Below, piece after piece: positions 44,289 through 53,205 of a DNA stretch of 64,000 nt (positions are counted from its first letter, which is position 1; the number at the start of each line of letters is the position of its first letter). The stretch is from Pseudomonadota bacterium. GTDB lineage: Bacteria; Pseudomonadota; Alphaproteobacteria; Sphingomonadales; Sphingomonadaceae. The stretch is from positions 1 through 64,000 of the forward strand of contig JAEWIL010000047.1 of assembly GCA_023387085.1 (NCBI GenBank), read 5' to 3'. Under the pieces are notes generated by a model. It had not been told where the DNA came from. It made no database searches and was given only the letters and a program-made list of their open reading frames with translations. Both the position numbers and the translations under genes were made by a program.

Positions 44289-44512
44289 CGATGCTCTCCA
44301 AGATGGACGCGGACGGCGCCGATAGAACCCCATGGCAGGCATTCGGCTGTGTGCATGCCATCGATTTCGGTCTCAAAGGTGGCCCCTTGCGGATCCACGG
44401 CAAGCAGCCGACCTCGCCGCCATGATGCGTCGGCCTCCGCCTTGTTCAGATAGGAGACGGGCGGCGGGTTCGCACGATCCGCTAATAAAAGGCGTCCCAG
44501 GTATTGCAGCAT
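44285..44512 (-). CDS. Small hypothetical protein
   Basis: 75 residues, MLQYLGRLLLADRANPP..., with a hydrophobic N-terminus and a beta-like C-half. No family recognised. It sits 18 bases after the hemerythrin gene and overlaps the 746-aa gene by 4 bases, so it is a genuine operon member by position. Confidence 0.6.
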   Translation of the reverse strand: MLQYLGRLLLADRANPPPVSYLNKAEADASWRRGRLLAVDPQGATFETEIDGMHTAECLPWGSIGAVRVHLGEHR

Positions 44513-44530
44513 CGACTCTCAACCAACCGC

Positions 44531-45106
44531 TTAGGCAGCAGCAAAGCCGGCCTTGTTCATCACGCTTGTGATATGGGCGTTGCCCTCTGGACCAAGCGCC
44601 TTGCGAAGCCTCGGGAAAAGCTCGTCCTCTTCCATCCTTATGTGCTTTTCCAGTTCGCTCCGGAATTTGCGTACTTCGACGATCCACTCCGGATTCGCCG
44701 GATCGAGTTCGGACAGATCGAAAAGATACTGTTTTACGTAACCATGATCGTGAACCAGTTCATCGGCCTCTTCGACGTGGCCATGGGCGCGCATGGCCGG
44801 ATAGACGACATTCTCCTCCTCGAAAGCGTGCTTCGAAAGCGCGTGCTTCAACTGGATCAGATACATATTGCGTCGTGTCGCATTATTTTCGTCCGTCGCC
44901 TCGATCGCGTCGAAAATCTTGAGCGTGGCGCGATGCTCCGCTTTCAATCCCTCGTCCCACTCCCCTTGCGCCGCTGTCACGCCCTGAACGATCGCCTTTC
45001 TGCCGAAATTGGCGGCAAGACCGACGACTAGGCCGACGGCGGCGGCACCCATGAGCACCGCCGGATGCCTAGCGAGCCCCTTCGAAGATAAAGTCATAGT
45101 AGTCAT
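44531..45106 (-). CDS. Membrane-anchored hemerythrin domain protein
   Basis: 191 residues: a hydrophobic segment at about 15-33 and a hemerythrin bundle with H58 (KAEHRATLKIFD), HAFEEENVVYP, HDHGYVKQYLFD and HIRMEEDELFP supplying the expected His and Glu ligands. Second hemerythrin protein of the island; the membrane anchor distinguishes it from the 38346 one. It follows the SDR gene by 21 bases. Confidence 0.85.
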   Translation of the reverse strand: MTTMTLSSKGLARHPAVLMGAAAVGLVVGLAANFGRKAIVQGVTAAQGEWDEGLKAEHRATLKIFDAIEATDENNATRRNMYLIQLKHALSKHAFEEENVVYPAMRAHGHVEEADELVHDHGYVKQYLFDLSELDPANPEWIVEVRKFRSELEKHIRMEEDELFPRLRKALGPEGNAHITSVMNKAGFAAA

Positions 45107-45127
45107 CGGATTATCCTTTGTTTTGGG

Positions 45128-45883
45128 TCAGGGATGTTCGAGGCGCGTCTCGACGCGCATTAGCGAAACCGCGGTGCGGCGCGGCTGGGTGAGCATGAAA
45201 TGCGTTGCTGCCGCGATATCTTCGGCGCGCAGCATCTTGTCGGCGTTGATGAGTTCGCGCTGCTTTTCGGGCGGAAATTCGGGATATTGAAAATCCGCGC
45301 CGGTGAAGCCGGGCTCGATCAGCCCGACCTTGATATCCTCTTCGGCCAGTTCCTTGCGGAAGGCGGGCACGAAGCCCTGGATGCCCGACTTCGCCGCGAC
45401 ATAGATCGAACTCCCGGGTCGCTTCGACACCGCCGACATCGACCCGATGAAGATGATGTCGCTCCCCGCCTTCATCCGCCGCGCTGCCTCTTGTGCGCAT
45501 ATCAGATAGGCGGTGAGGTCGGTATCCAGCTGGTAACGCGTCTCGCTTTCGCCGCTCTCGGCAAGCGCCGACGCCGGGATAGCGGCATTGATGACCGCGA
45601 TATCGATCTCGCCCAGCCATGCTTCGGCGGCTTCGAAGAAGCGGTCGACGTCCTCGGCGACAGACAGATCGACATTGATGCCCTCGCCGTCGCCAACCTC
45701 GTCGATGCGTTTCAACGCGTCGGCGAGATGCTCGGGCGTACGGCCGCAAATGAACACGCGGACACCATAGCTTGCAAGAAGCACGGAGATCGCACGTCCG
45801 ATTCCCGTGGTACCGCCGGTGATAACGGCCCGGCGGCCATCGAGACCGGGTTGCTCGGTGTGGGCGTCCTGTTCGTCGGTCAT
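45128..45883 (-). CDS. Short-chain dehydrogenase/reductase
   Basis: 251-residue SDR: TGGTTGIGRAIS (17-28) binds the cofactor, NAAIPASA replaces the usual NNAG, and SMSAVSKRPGSSIYVAAKSG carries Ser, Tyr and Lys. Basic residues after strand 2 (CGRTPE) hint at NADP(H). Leads the SDR-hemerythrin-small ORF-746-aa operon, behind an EcfG-like promoter. Substrate unknown. Confidence 0.88.
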   Translation of the reverse strand: MTDEQDAHTEQPGLDGRRAVITGGTTGIGRAISVLLASYGVRVFICGRTPEHLADALKRIDEVGDGEGINVDLSVAEDVDRFFEAAEAWLGEIDIAVINAAIPASALAESGESETRYQLDTDLTAYLICAQEAARRMKAGSDIIFIGSMSAVSKRPGSSIYVAAKSGIQGFVPAFRKELAEEDIKVGLIEPGFTGADFQYPEFPPEKQRELINADKMLRAEDIAAATHFMLTQPRRTAVSLMRVETRLEHP

Positions 45884-45932
45884 ATCGGGCTCCGTTTTCG
45901 CGCGTTGCGCGGGGCCCCACCCTCGAGGAAGC

Positions 45933-45957
45933 GACGAGCGAGACCCGACGAAGTTCC
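45933..45957 (-). promoter_or_regulatory. EcfG-like promoter (one mismatch)
   Basis: On the minus strand GGAAC-N16-CGTC, with a perfect -35 and one mismatch in the -10, 50 bases upstream of the SDR ATG. Confidence 0.5.
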
Positions 45958-46055
45958 CGGCGAGCCCGAACTTTGCCCGGATTTTTCATGCCGCGGCTGA
46001 TACAGGTTACGAATTCGTGGGGTGGCGCGACCGACCGGCGGCCCGCATCGCGTGG

Positions 46056-46316
46056 TCAAACGGTCGCGGCGGGCGGATCGACGGGTTGCTTTTCCATTGC
46101 GCCGGGCAAATCGAACGTGGGAAGAAGCTTCCACATATGGGCGCCCGATTTGGTCATGCGCGCCAAAAGCGTTGACCCCTCCCACAACTCGACGTGCACC
46201 CCGACGGCTTCATTCCGCGCTATCTGAAAGGCGTGATCCGGCCCTTCGGCATGAAAATCGAGCCGACGCGGCTCGGTATCGCTACTATCCCGCATGATCA
46301 TATGGAACGGGCGCAT
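46056..46316 (-). CDS. DUF6894-like small protein
   Basis: 86 residues beginning MRPFHMIMRD, followed by a short beta hairpin, a DHAFQIARNEAV helix and a strand ending in HVELWEGSTLLARM. The layout matches the small protein at 32517-32765 (beta, Ala-rich helix, beta), although identity is low. Isolated gene. Function unknown. Confidence 0.6.
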   Translation of the reverse strand: MRPFHMIMRDSSDTEPRRLDFHAEGPDHAFQIARNEAVGVHVELWEGSTLLARMTKSGAHMWKLLPTFDLPGAMEKQPVDPPAATV

Positions 46317-46566
46317 GGCGCATCTCCTCGCTGTCGGGAGCAGGCGCTACCAAGCTCTCGGCATGTCATCGATCGGCTGGCCGTAACAACGGGGACTGCG
46401 GGTAATGCCGGAACCACGAAAAGCCGATCAGGGTGGGCCGCAGTCGTCCGCCGCAGAATAGGCCGGTTTCCGGTAAACTCCCTGATCTGCATCAGGAATC
46501 GCGAAAAAGGAATGTGGTCGGAGCCCAACCGGTTGCGGGGACGCGATTATTTCTACCGAAAGGGCT

Positions 46567-47304
46567 TCAGCCAGCCCGCGTCAGGGAGAGCTGGTCGACA
46601 AACGCGTCCGTCACCCGCACCGGGTCGCGGCCGATCTGCCCGGCGAGCATCGATGGATCGTAAAGCCGCACGCGTCCACCAGTTGCTTCGAGCAATCCGG
46701 CGCGCCGCGCATCCTGAAGCATCCGGTTGACATGGACTGCGGTCAGTCCAAGCGCATCCCCGAGCATCTCCTGCGTCAACGGCATGTCGAAGCCCGTTTG
46801 GGTCACCAGACCTGCGCGCGACAGGCGTTCATGAAGTTCGAGAAACAGGCTGTAAATCCGCTCCATGGCGCTCATGCGTCCGAGCCTGACGATCTGCTCC
46901 AGCAGATAAGCCTCGTCGAGTGCCGCGCTCATCGCATATATCGCGTCCAGCGCGGCGGTGTCAGGTGCGGGACAGATTTCGACGTCGGTCAACGTTGTGA
47001 CCGTGGAGACGGCAAGTGGCGCCGGCTGGCGACAATAACCGATCAGATCGCCCGGCAGGAGGAAACTCAGGAACTGCCTCCGCCCGTCGGCGAAAATGCG
47101 AACCCGGGCCGCCCAGCCCCTGACAAGCAGCTGCGCCCCGGCAATCGGTTTGCCTTCACCGAGTATATCGCGCCGCCGTCTGATCTTCTGGGCTTTTGCG
47201 AGCGCCGCATCGATCGCCTCGAACGACCAGGTATCGAGCGGTGCAAGCGAAGCGAGACGGCGGAGCGCCGGCGGCGCGCCTGTCAGGGATTGCCTGTCCG
47301 TCAT
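46567..47304 (-). CDS. Crp/Fnr family transcriptional regulator
   Basis: 245 residues: N-terminal cyclic-nucleotide-like sensor domain (about 30-140), a long dimerisation helix (about 145-170) and a C-terminal winged helix-turn-helix with LTQEMLGDALGLTAVHVNRMLQ as recognition region. ATG 47304 gives standard length. No Cys cluster for an Fe-S centre is evident, so it is not a classical oxygen-sensing Fnr. Targets unknown. Confidence 0.88.
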   Translation of the reverse strand: MTDRQSLTGAPPALRRLASLAPLDTWSFEAIDAALAKAQKIRRRRDILGEGKPIAGAQLLVRGWAARVRIFADGRRQFLSFLLPGDLIGYCRQPAPLAVSTVTTLTDVEICPAPDTAALDAIYAMSAALDEAYLLEQIVRLGRMSAMERIYSLFLELHERLSRAGLVTQTGFDMPLTQEMLGDALGLTAVHVNRMLQDARRAGLLEATGGRVRLYDPSMLAGQIGRDPVRVTDAFVDQLSLTRAG

Positions 47305-47489
47305 GCGACGTTGCCACGCCCGAAAAGCGGGCCCCGCACGCCGGGCGCAAGCGCCTCGACCGGACGGGTCCCGAACCACAACGCACGGCGGCGGGCGCCG
47401 GTCGTGCGATTGAACCCAACGCGCCCGGCCCCCTTGAAACTCATTCCGGCGCCGAGTTCGTCAGCCGCCGCCCCTTCGCGATATCTCAT
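47301..47489 (-). CDS. Possible small ORF coupled to the Crp/Fnr gene
   Basis: A 62-codon frame starting MRYREGAAAD ends in a TGA that overlaps the regulator's ATG (ATGA). The peptide is basic and Gly-rich with no known family. Coupling is suggestive, but GC-rich DNA often gives such frames. Apart from this, the 47305-47709 gap shows nothing firm. Confidence 0.3.
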   Translation of the reverse strand: MRYREGAAADELGAGMSFKGAGRVGFNRTTGARRRALWFGTRPVEALAPGVRGPLFGRGNVA

Positions 47490-47709
47490 TCCCAAACCTT
47501 GATGGATCGGGCGAACCGCGACGGCGGACACCCCCTGTTCAGGTCATCTAGGATGAAGCCGCGGACCGTCTCCATAAACCATGTTAGCGTAGCGGGCGCG
47601 TTCGGCAGGCCGGTCGCCTCCGGCAAAATGCGGTGACGTCGAGGCGACGAAGAGCCTGCGCCCCGGAGTCCCAGACGCAACCCGCGCGCGATTATCGCGT
47701 TAGCCGATC

Positions 47710-48471
47710 ATGACACCGCGCTGGCCCTCGACACTCTGGATCGTCCGCCACGGACAAAGTGCCGGCAACGTCGCGCGAGACGCTGCCGATGCCGCCGGCG
47801 CTCACCGCATTCTGCTCGACCACCGCGACGTCGACGTCCCGCTATCTGACCTCGGCAAGGTGCAGGCGCGGGCGCTCGGCGAGTGGTTTGCCGAGGGCAA
47901 GGAGGACGGACGTCCCGAAATCATGCTCGCCTCGCCCTATATTCGCGCGGTTCAGACCGCCGAAATTTTTCGCGCCGCGGGAGGCTGCGACGCCGACGAA
48001 AAAATCTGTATCGACGAGCGACTGCGCGAGAAGGAGTTCGGAATCCTCGATGGCCTCACCCGTTTCGGGATCGAAGCCTCGCATCCCGAGCAAGCCGATT
48101 TCCGCAAACTGCTCGGGAAATTCTATCATCGGCCGCCCGGCGGCGAAAGCTGGTGCGACGTCATCCTTCGTCTCCGGTCGCTGCTCGACACCGTCTCGCT
48201 CCATTATGGCGGACGGCGAGTCATGATTGTCGCACACCAGGTGGTCGTGCTCTGCCTTCGCACGATCATCGAGAATCTGGGAGAGGCGGAGATTTTGGCG
48301 ATCGACCGCGAGGGCGACGTCGCCAATTGCGCGATAACCGAATATCGATTCGATCCGGACGCCGGCCGCGACGGCAACCTCGTCCTATCGCGCTACAACG
48401 TCACCGCGCCGATGAAGGACGATGTGCCGGTCACCCGGGAACCCGATGCGATGGTGGCCGCGCGTGGCTGA
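47710..48471 (+). CDS. Histidine phosphatase family protein
   Basis: 253-residue protein of the phosphoglycerate-mutase-like superfamily. The phosphoryl-accepting His is in IVRHGQSAGN (8-17), with EKEFGILDG, PPGGESWCDV and the second His in IVAHQVVVLC. Substrate not determined. It overlaps the NnrD gene by 8 bases, hinting at a linked role in nucleotide or cofactor turnover. Confidence 0.87.
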   Translation: MTPRWPSTLWIVRHGQSAGNVARDAADAAGAHRILLDHRDVDVPLSDLGKVQARALGEWFAEGKEDGRPEIMLASPYIRAVQTAEIFRAAGGCDADEKICIDERLREKEFGILDGLTRFGIEASHPEQADFRKLLGKFYHRPPGGESWCDVILRLRSLLDTVSLHYGGRRVMIVAHQVVVLCLRTIIENLGEAEILAIDREGDVANCAITEYRFDPDAGRDGNLVLSRYNVTAPMKDDVPVTREPDAMVAARG

Positions 48472-49345
48472 CCCGATTCCGCTCGACACCGCGTGGTTGA
48501 AAGCGAACCCGCTCCCCGATCATCACGATAATGTCGACAAGAACGGCCGCGGCCGCGTGCTGCTGATCGGCGGGTGTCGCCGCGTTCCGGGCGGCATGCT
48601 GCTGACCGCCGAGGCCGCCTTCCGCGCCGGCGCAGGCAAAGTGACGATCGCGACGATCGCATCGGCCGCGATTCCGGTGGGCATCGCTTTTCCAGCCTGC
48701 GCCGTCGTCGCGCTTCCCGAGACGGAAGGCGGCGAGATCGCGGCCGAGAGCGCGGAAACGATCCTCGCCGAAATCGCCGATCATGACGCGATCGTGTTCG
48801 GCCCCGCGATGATCGACGAAAAAATCGTCGGACAATTACTCGCCGCCCTGTTGCCGAAATTGCCCGAAGACATTTTCCTGTTGCTCGATGCTTTCGCGCT
48901 TCGCGCCGCAGCCGATCATGTCGGCGCGATCCGCGCGCGCCGCGAGCATGTCGTGCTCACGCCGCATGAGGGCGAACTCGCCGCCCTTCTTGGCATCGAC
49001 CGCCAAGAGGTATCGGACGATCCGTCGGCGGCGCTCGCGCGCGCAGCAGAGCGTTTCGGATGCGCTGTCATGGTCAAGGGCGCGACCAGCCATCTGATGC
49101 AGGGCGACGCCTGCCTGAGCTACGCGGGCGGCGGGGTCGGTCTCGCGGTCAGCGGGTCGGGCGATATCCTTGCCGGGCTGATCGCATCGCTCGGCGCGCA
49201 AGGCCTGCCTCCGCTCCAGGCAGCCGCGTGGGGTATCTGGCTCCACGGCGAGGCGGGCCGCCGCCTGTCCGAGACGATCGGACCGATCGGATATATGGCG
49301 CGCGAGCTGTCACCGCTCGTCCCGGGTCTCATGCGCGGCGTCTAG
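48464..49345 (+). CDS. nnrD: ADP-dependent NAD(P)H-hydrate dehydratase
   Basis: 293-residue stand-alone ribokinase-like enzyme that repairs hydrated NAD(P)H. GRGRVLLIGGCRRVPGGML near the N-terminus, LTPHEGELAALLG, VKGATSHLM and the phosphate-binding VSGSGDILAGLIA with its catalytic Asp are characteristic. Start GTG 48464 overlaps the phosphatase stop; ATG 48446 is an alternative. The epimerase half (NnrE), often fused in bacteria, is absent here. Confidence 0.85.
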   Translation: MADPIPLDTAWLKANPLPDHHDNVDKNGRGRVLLIGGCRRVPGGMLLTAEAAFRAGAGKVTIATIASAAIPVGIAFPACAVVALPETEGGEIAAESAETILAEIADHDAIVFGPAMIDEKIVGQLLAALLPKLPEDIFLLLDAFALRAAADHVGAIRARREHVVLTPHEGELAALLGIDRQEVSDDPSAALARAAERFGCAVMVKGATSHLMQGDACLSYAGGGVGLAVSGSGDILAGLIASLGAQGLPPLQAAAWGIWLHGEAGRRLSETIGPIGYMARELSPLVPGLMRGV

Positions 49346-49583
49346 CGCCGGGACCGAAGCGTCGCTGGTCGGGATCGCGCTCGAAGCGGAAGCGCCCCTT
49401 GATATGCTTGTTGAAAAATTGCCCGGGGGAAGTCGCCGTACAGAGGGCCTCGAACACCGTCCGCGGAACATCGAAATAGAAGTAGCAGCCGGTATCGATG
49501 AAGCGGAGGCACAGGATCTGCGCTTCGTCGTCGAACCCCGCGCGGTCGATCAGTGTCGATGAGTCGAAACGGCAGACCTGCAT
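49329..49583 (-). CDS. KTSC domain protein
   Basis: 84 residues. FDSSTLIDRAGFDDEAQILCLRF, then YFYFDVPRTVFEAL and SPGQFFNKHIKGRFRF fit the KTSC domain, a small domain named for related residues, of uncertain function and found alone or at the end of lysyl-tRNA synthetase-like or phage proteins. Convergent with nnrD, overlapping it by 17 bases. Confidence 0.8.
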   Translation of the reverse strand: MQVCRFDSSTLIDRAGFDDEAQILCLRFIDTGCYFYFDVPRTVFEALCTATSPGQFFNKHIKGRFRFERDPDQRRFGPGARRRA

Positions 49584-49620
49584 GTTTGACTAAGCGCCGC
49601 GAACGCGAGGAAGTTCCGGT

Positions 49621-50343
49621 TCATTGCCCCGACAGCCGCCCGCCGAGCGCCAGCGCATCGCCAAGCGCGGCAGAAGATGCCGTATTGTCGAAGATGCACA
49701 ATGCCTCTTTCTGCCGTCCCGCGACAATTCGGTCGGCATATCGATCAAGCGCTCTCGGACCATAGGCAGAGCGGTACATATCGGGCGATCCGTGAAGGCG
49801 CCAATAGGCGAAGGCGCGCCATCCACCCGGTTGGGCGCCGGCCGGGACCGGCGCCGGGTCGGCCGCCACGCGCGCGACGCGACAGCGCGCAAGCAGATCG
49901 TCGGCCGCCGGCTCGAACCAGCTACGATGCCGGGGCTCGCAGGCGATCCGGGCCGAAGTTGCCGTGCCGAGGGTCCGGAAAAAAGATTCTGCCGCGACCG
50001 CGTCATGGACAAGTGTCGGAGGCAGCTGCACGAGAAAAACCGCCAGCTTTTCGCCAAGCCCGGCCGTCTCTTCGATCAGCGCGGCAACCAACCCGTCGCA
50101 ATCCTCAAGCCGGCGCTCGTGGGTGATCGAGCGCGGGATCTTGACCGAAAAGCGGAAGTCCGCCGGGACAAGTTCGCCCCACCGCGTCCAGGTCGACGCA
50201 CGGTGCGAGCGGTAGAAGGAGGAATTAATCTCTACGCAGGACAGCCGGTGCGCGTATCGCGCCAGCCCCATGCCTTCCGGCGGGAATTCTCCCGCATAGC
50301 GCGATGCGATGCTCCAGCCTGCCGTGCCAATCCTGATGGTCAT
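49621..50343 (-). CDS. DUF72 family protein
   Basis: 240-residue TIM-barrel-like protein of the DUF72 (YecE) family: IRIGTAGWSI at the N-terminus, EINSSFYRSHRASTWTRW, FSVKIPRSITHERRL, and C-terminal YWRLHGSPDMYRSAYG with DNTASSAA. Function of the family is not established. ATG 50343 is chosen because it begins exactly at the family N-terminus. Confidence 0.87.
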   Translation of the reverse strand: MTIRIGTAGWSIASRYAGEFPPEGMGLARYAHRLSCVEINSSFYRSHRASTWTRWGELVPADFRFSVKIPRSITHERRLEDCDGLVAALIEETAGLGEKLAVFLVQLPPTLVHDAVAAESFFRTLGTATSARIACEPRHRSWFEPAADDLLARCRVARVAADPAPVPAGAQPGGWRAFAYWRLHGSPDMYRSAYGPRALDRYADRIVAGRQKEALCIFDNTASSAALGDALALGGRLSGQ

Positions 50344-50439
50344 CCCTGCCCAACGCGCGAGGCGCTCTGTGCGATGCGAAGCAAAGCTTGATCCATGTTG
50401 GTCGTTTCGTCCGAAAAGCCTGCCATAGACCTGCGTCGT

Positions 50440-50465
50440 GGAACCCGATCGCATCAGTCTACGTT
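50440..50465 (+). promoter_or_regulatory. EcfG-type promoter, perfect match
   Basis: GGAAC-N17-CGTT, an exact fit to the general stress sigma consensus, with the -10 ending 29 bases before the histidine kinase ATG. Confidence 0.75.
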
Positions 50466-50494
50466 CTCTTTGCGACGTAAACCGGAGGGGCTGA

Positions 50495-53101
50495 ATGCTG
50501 CGCATATTGCCGAGTGTGCCGAGCGACATTGCCTTTCTTCGGGATGGCGGCGAAATGGGCCGCCTGATCGCCGAGTATGACTGGGGGGCAACGCCGATCG
50601 GTCCGATCTCCAACTGGCCGCAGAGCCTCTGCGCGATCGTCGCTTTCATGGTCCATTCGCCGGTTCCGCTCGTCCTTCTGTGGGGCGAGGAAGGGACGAT
50701 GCTCTATAACGACGGCTATTCTGTCTTCGCCGCCCAAAACCATCCCCGCCTGCTCGGATCGCCGGTGCGCGTCGGCTGGCCCGAGGTGGCGGAGTTCAAC
50801 GACCATGTCATGAAGGTCGGGCTTGCCGGTGGAACATTGGCGTACAAGGATCATGTGCTACGCCTCAATCGCACCGGTCACTTCGAGGATGTCTGGCTCG
50901 ATCTCGACTATTCGCCCGTCTACGACGATGACGGCGTTCCGGCCGGTGTGCTGGCGATCGTCATCGAGACGACGGAAGCAGTCAAGGCGATCAATGCGCT
51001 TCGCGCCAGCGAAACGCGGCTGCGCTTCCTCGACCGGCTGGGACGCGCAACCGCCGCCAGCCCCGACGCAGACGAAATCCTGCGCATCACGACGCGCATG
51101 GTCGGCGAGCATCTCGGCGTTTCGATCTGCGCCTATGCGGGCATGGACAGCGATCAGGACGGCTTCACGGTTCGCGGCGACTGGTTCGCTCCGGGGTCGA
51201 AGTCGATCGTCGGACATTATAGGCTGTCCGATTTCGGCGAGTTGGCCGTCAGCAATCTGCGCGCTGGCCGCCCGCTGGTCATCAACGACAATCGCACCGA
51301 GATTCCCTCCGAAGCGGCCGCGACATTCCAGGCAATCGGCATTGGCGCGACGATTTGCATGCCGCTGGTCAAGGACGGCCGCCTTACCGCGCTTATGGCG
51401 ATCCATCACAGCGGACGGCACCGTTGGACGAGCGAGGAACTTGCGACGATCCGCGAGGTCACCGACCGCAGCTGGGCCCATATCGAACGCGTCCAGATCG
51501 ATGCCGAGCTTCGCTCGACCGCCGAACGGCTCCGCGAACTCAACGAGACGCTCGAACACCGGGTGGAGGAACGATCCGCCGCACTCGAACGCAGCCAGAC
51601 CCAGTTCCGCCTGCTTGTTCAGGGCGTGACCGACTATGCGATTTATATGCTTGACGATGTCGGCAATGTAACAAGCTGGAATGCGGGCGCCGAGCGGATC
51701 AAGGGCTACACGCCCGACGAGATCATCGGGCAGCATTTTTCTTCCTTTTACCAAGAGCAGGACCGCGCAGCCGGCGAGCCCGAGAAGGCGCTCGAGACTG
51801 CGCGCCGCGAAGGTCGCTTCGCGGCCGAGGGATGGCGCGTCCGCAAGGACGGGACGCGCTTTCGGGCGAGCGTGGTCATCGACGCCATCCATGACGACGA
51901 GGGCAAACCCGTTGGCTTTGCCAAGATTACGCGCGACGTGACCGAACGCGAGGAGGCGCTGCGCGAGCTGGAGATCGCGCGCGAGGCATTGTTCCAGTCG
52001 CAGAAGATGGAGGCGATCGGCCAGCTAACGGGCGGCGTCGCGCATGATTTCAACAACCTGCTGGCAGCAATTCACGGCAGCCTCGAGTTGTTGCGCAAGC
52101 GCACCGGCGATGATCCGCAGACGCTGAGGTTGCTCGACAACAGCCTGAAGGCGACCGAACGCGGCGCGGCGCTCACGCAGCGCATGCTTGCCTTCGCGCG
52201 CAGGCAGGAGCTTGCAACCGAGCATGTGGCGATCGAACCGCTCGTCGCCGGCGTGATGGACCTGATCCAGCGCTCGCTGGGACCAACCTTTGCCATCGAG
52301 ACACGCTTCCCCGCCGATCTTCCGGCGGTCGCAGCGGATATCCATCAACTCGAAATGGCGTTGCTCAACCTCGCCGTCAACGCGCGCGATGCCATGCCCG
52401 AAGGCGGGACGATCGTCTTCGACGGCGAAGAGCGGGCCGTGTCGACGGGCGAAATTCCGGACCTCTCCGCCGGCCATTATGTGCGTCTGACCGTCACCGA
52501 CGAAGGTGTCGGAATGGATGCGGAGACGCTGGCTCGCGCCGCCGATCCGTTCTTCACCACCAAGGGCGTCGGCAAGGGAACCGGACTCGGCCTCTCGATG
52601 GTCCATGGCTTCGCTCGCCAGCTCGGCGGCGTGCTCCAGCTCGAAAGCACACCGGGAGCAGGGACGCGCGCGCATATCTGGTTGCCGGTCAGCGTTGCCG
52701 CGACACCAGGCACGGCGGCCGATACCGAAGCCATTTCGCCCGACCCCTCGCGATGCCGTCGCATCCTCGTCGTCGACGACGACGCGATCATCCTGATGAA
52801 CACGGCGGCGCTCCTCGAAGATCTCGGCCATCAGGTCATCGAGGCGGGATCGGGCGAAGAGGCGCTTCAATTGATCGCCCAACATCCCGACATCGATCTG
52901 ATCATCACGGACCAGGCTATGCCGGGAATGACCGGCAGCCAGCTCATTGACGCCTTGCGGAGCGAACGTCCGGAGGTGCCGGTCATCCTCGCCACCGGCT
53001 ATGGCGAAACCCCGGGTGATGGGAACCAGGCAGTCCAGCGCCTCGGCAAGCCCTTCGGGCAAAAGGAACTTCAGCGCGCGGTGGCCGCCGCCGGAGGCTG
53101 A
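50495..53101 (+). CDS. Hybrid sensor histidine kinase (PAS-GAF-PAS-HisKA-HATPase-REC)
   Basis: 868 residues, soluble. PAS-like domain at about 25-165, GAF at about 185-335, coiled coil 335-370, second PAS at about 370-490, phospho-acceptor H517 in GGVAHDFNNLL, ATPase domain about 620-740 with DEGVGMD and GTGLGLSM, then a receiver at about 750-868 with phospho-acceptor D806 in IITDQAMPG. GGAGGGG lies before the ATG. No separate response regulator with output is next to it, so it feeds a distant partner through a phosphorelay. Confidence 0.92.
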   Translation: MLRILPSVPSDIAFLRDGGEMGRLIAEYDWGATPIGPISNWPQSLCAIVAFMVHSPVPLVLLWGEEGTMLYNDGYSVFAAQNHPRLLGSPVRVGWPEVAEFNDHVMKVGLAGGTLAYKDHVLRLNRTGHFEDVWLDLDYSPVYDDDGVPAGVLAIVIETTEAVKAINALRASETRLRFLDRLGRATAASPDADEILRITTRMVGEHLGVSICAYAGMDSDQDGFTVRGDWFAPGSKSIVGHYRLSDFGELAVSNLRAGRPLVINDNRTEIPSEAAATFQAIGIGATICMPLVKDGRLTALMAIHHSGRHRWTSEELATIREVTDRSWAHIERVQIDAELRSTAERLRELNETLEHRVEERSAALERSQTQFRLLVQGVTDYAIYMLDDVGNVTSWNAGAERIKGYTPDEIIGQHFSSFYQEQDRAAGEPEKALETARREGRFAAEGWRVRKDGTRFRASVVIDAIHDDEGKPVGFAKITRDVTEREEALRELEIAREALFQSQKMEAIGQLTGGVAHDFNNLLAAIHGSLELLRKRTGDDPQTLRLLDNSLKATERGAALTQRMLAFARRQELATEHVAIEPLVAGVMDLIQRSLGPTFAIETRFPADLPAVAADIHQLEMALLNLAVNARDAMPEGGTIVFDGEERAVSTGEIPDLSAGHYVRLTVTDEGVGMDAETLARAADPFFTTKGVGKGTGLGLSMVHGFARQLGGVLQLESTPGAGTRAHIWLPVSVAATPGTAADTEAISPDPSRCRRILVVDDDAIILMNTAALLEDLGHQVIEAGSGEEALQLIAQHPDIDLIITDQAMPGMTGSQLIDALRSERPEVPVILATGYGETPGDGNQAVQRLGKPFGQKELQRAVAAAGG

Positions 53102-53205
53102 TCGCGGTAGCGCCGATCGCGGCCCGCCGCACCGAACCCTTTGGCAAAGGGTCGGGCAGCGGGATCGTATGGGATCTCGGAGGAGCTCAGGCGAGACGTC
53201 CCTTC

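Noticed and set aside
47677..47701. EcfG-like GCAAC-N16-CGTT before the histidine phosphatase gene
   Set aside because: Its -10 lies only 8 bases from the ATG, leaving almost no leader, and the -35 has a mismatch.
49590..50057. Minus-strand frames of 70-155 codons beside DUF72
   Set aside because: They lie within DUF72 in another frame and lack family features; DUF72 itself accounts for the region.
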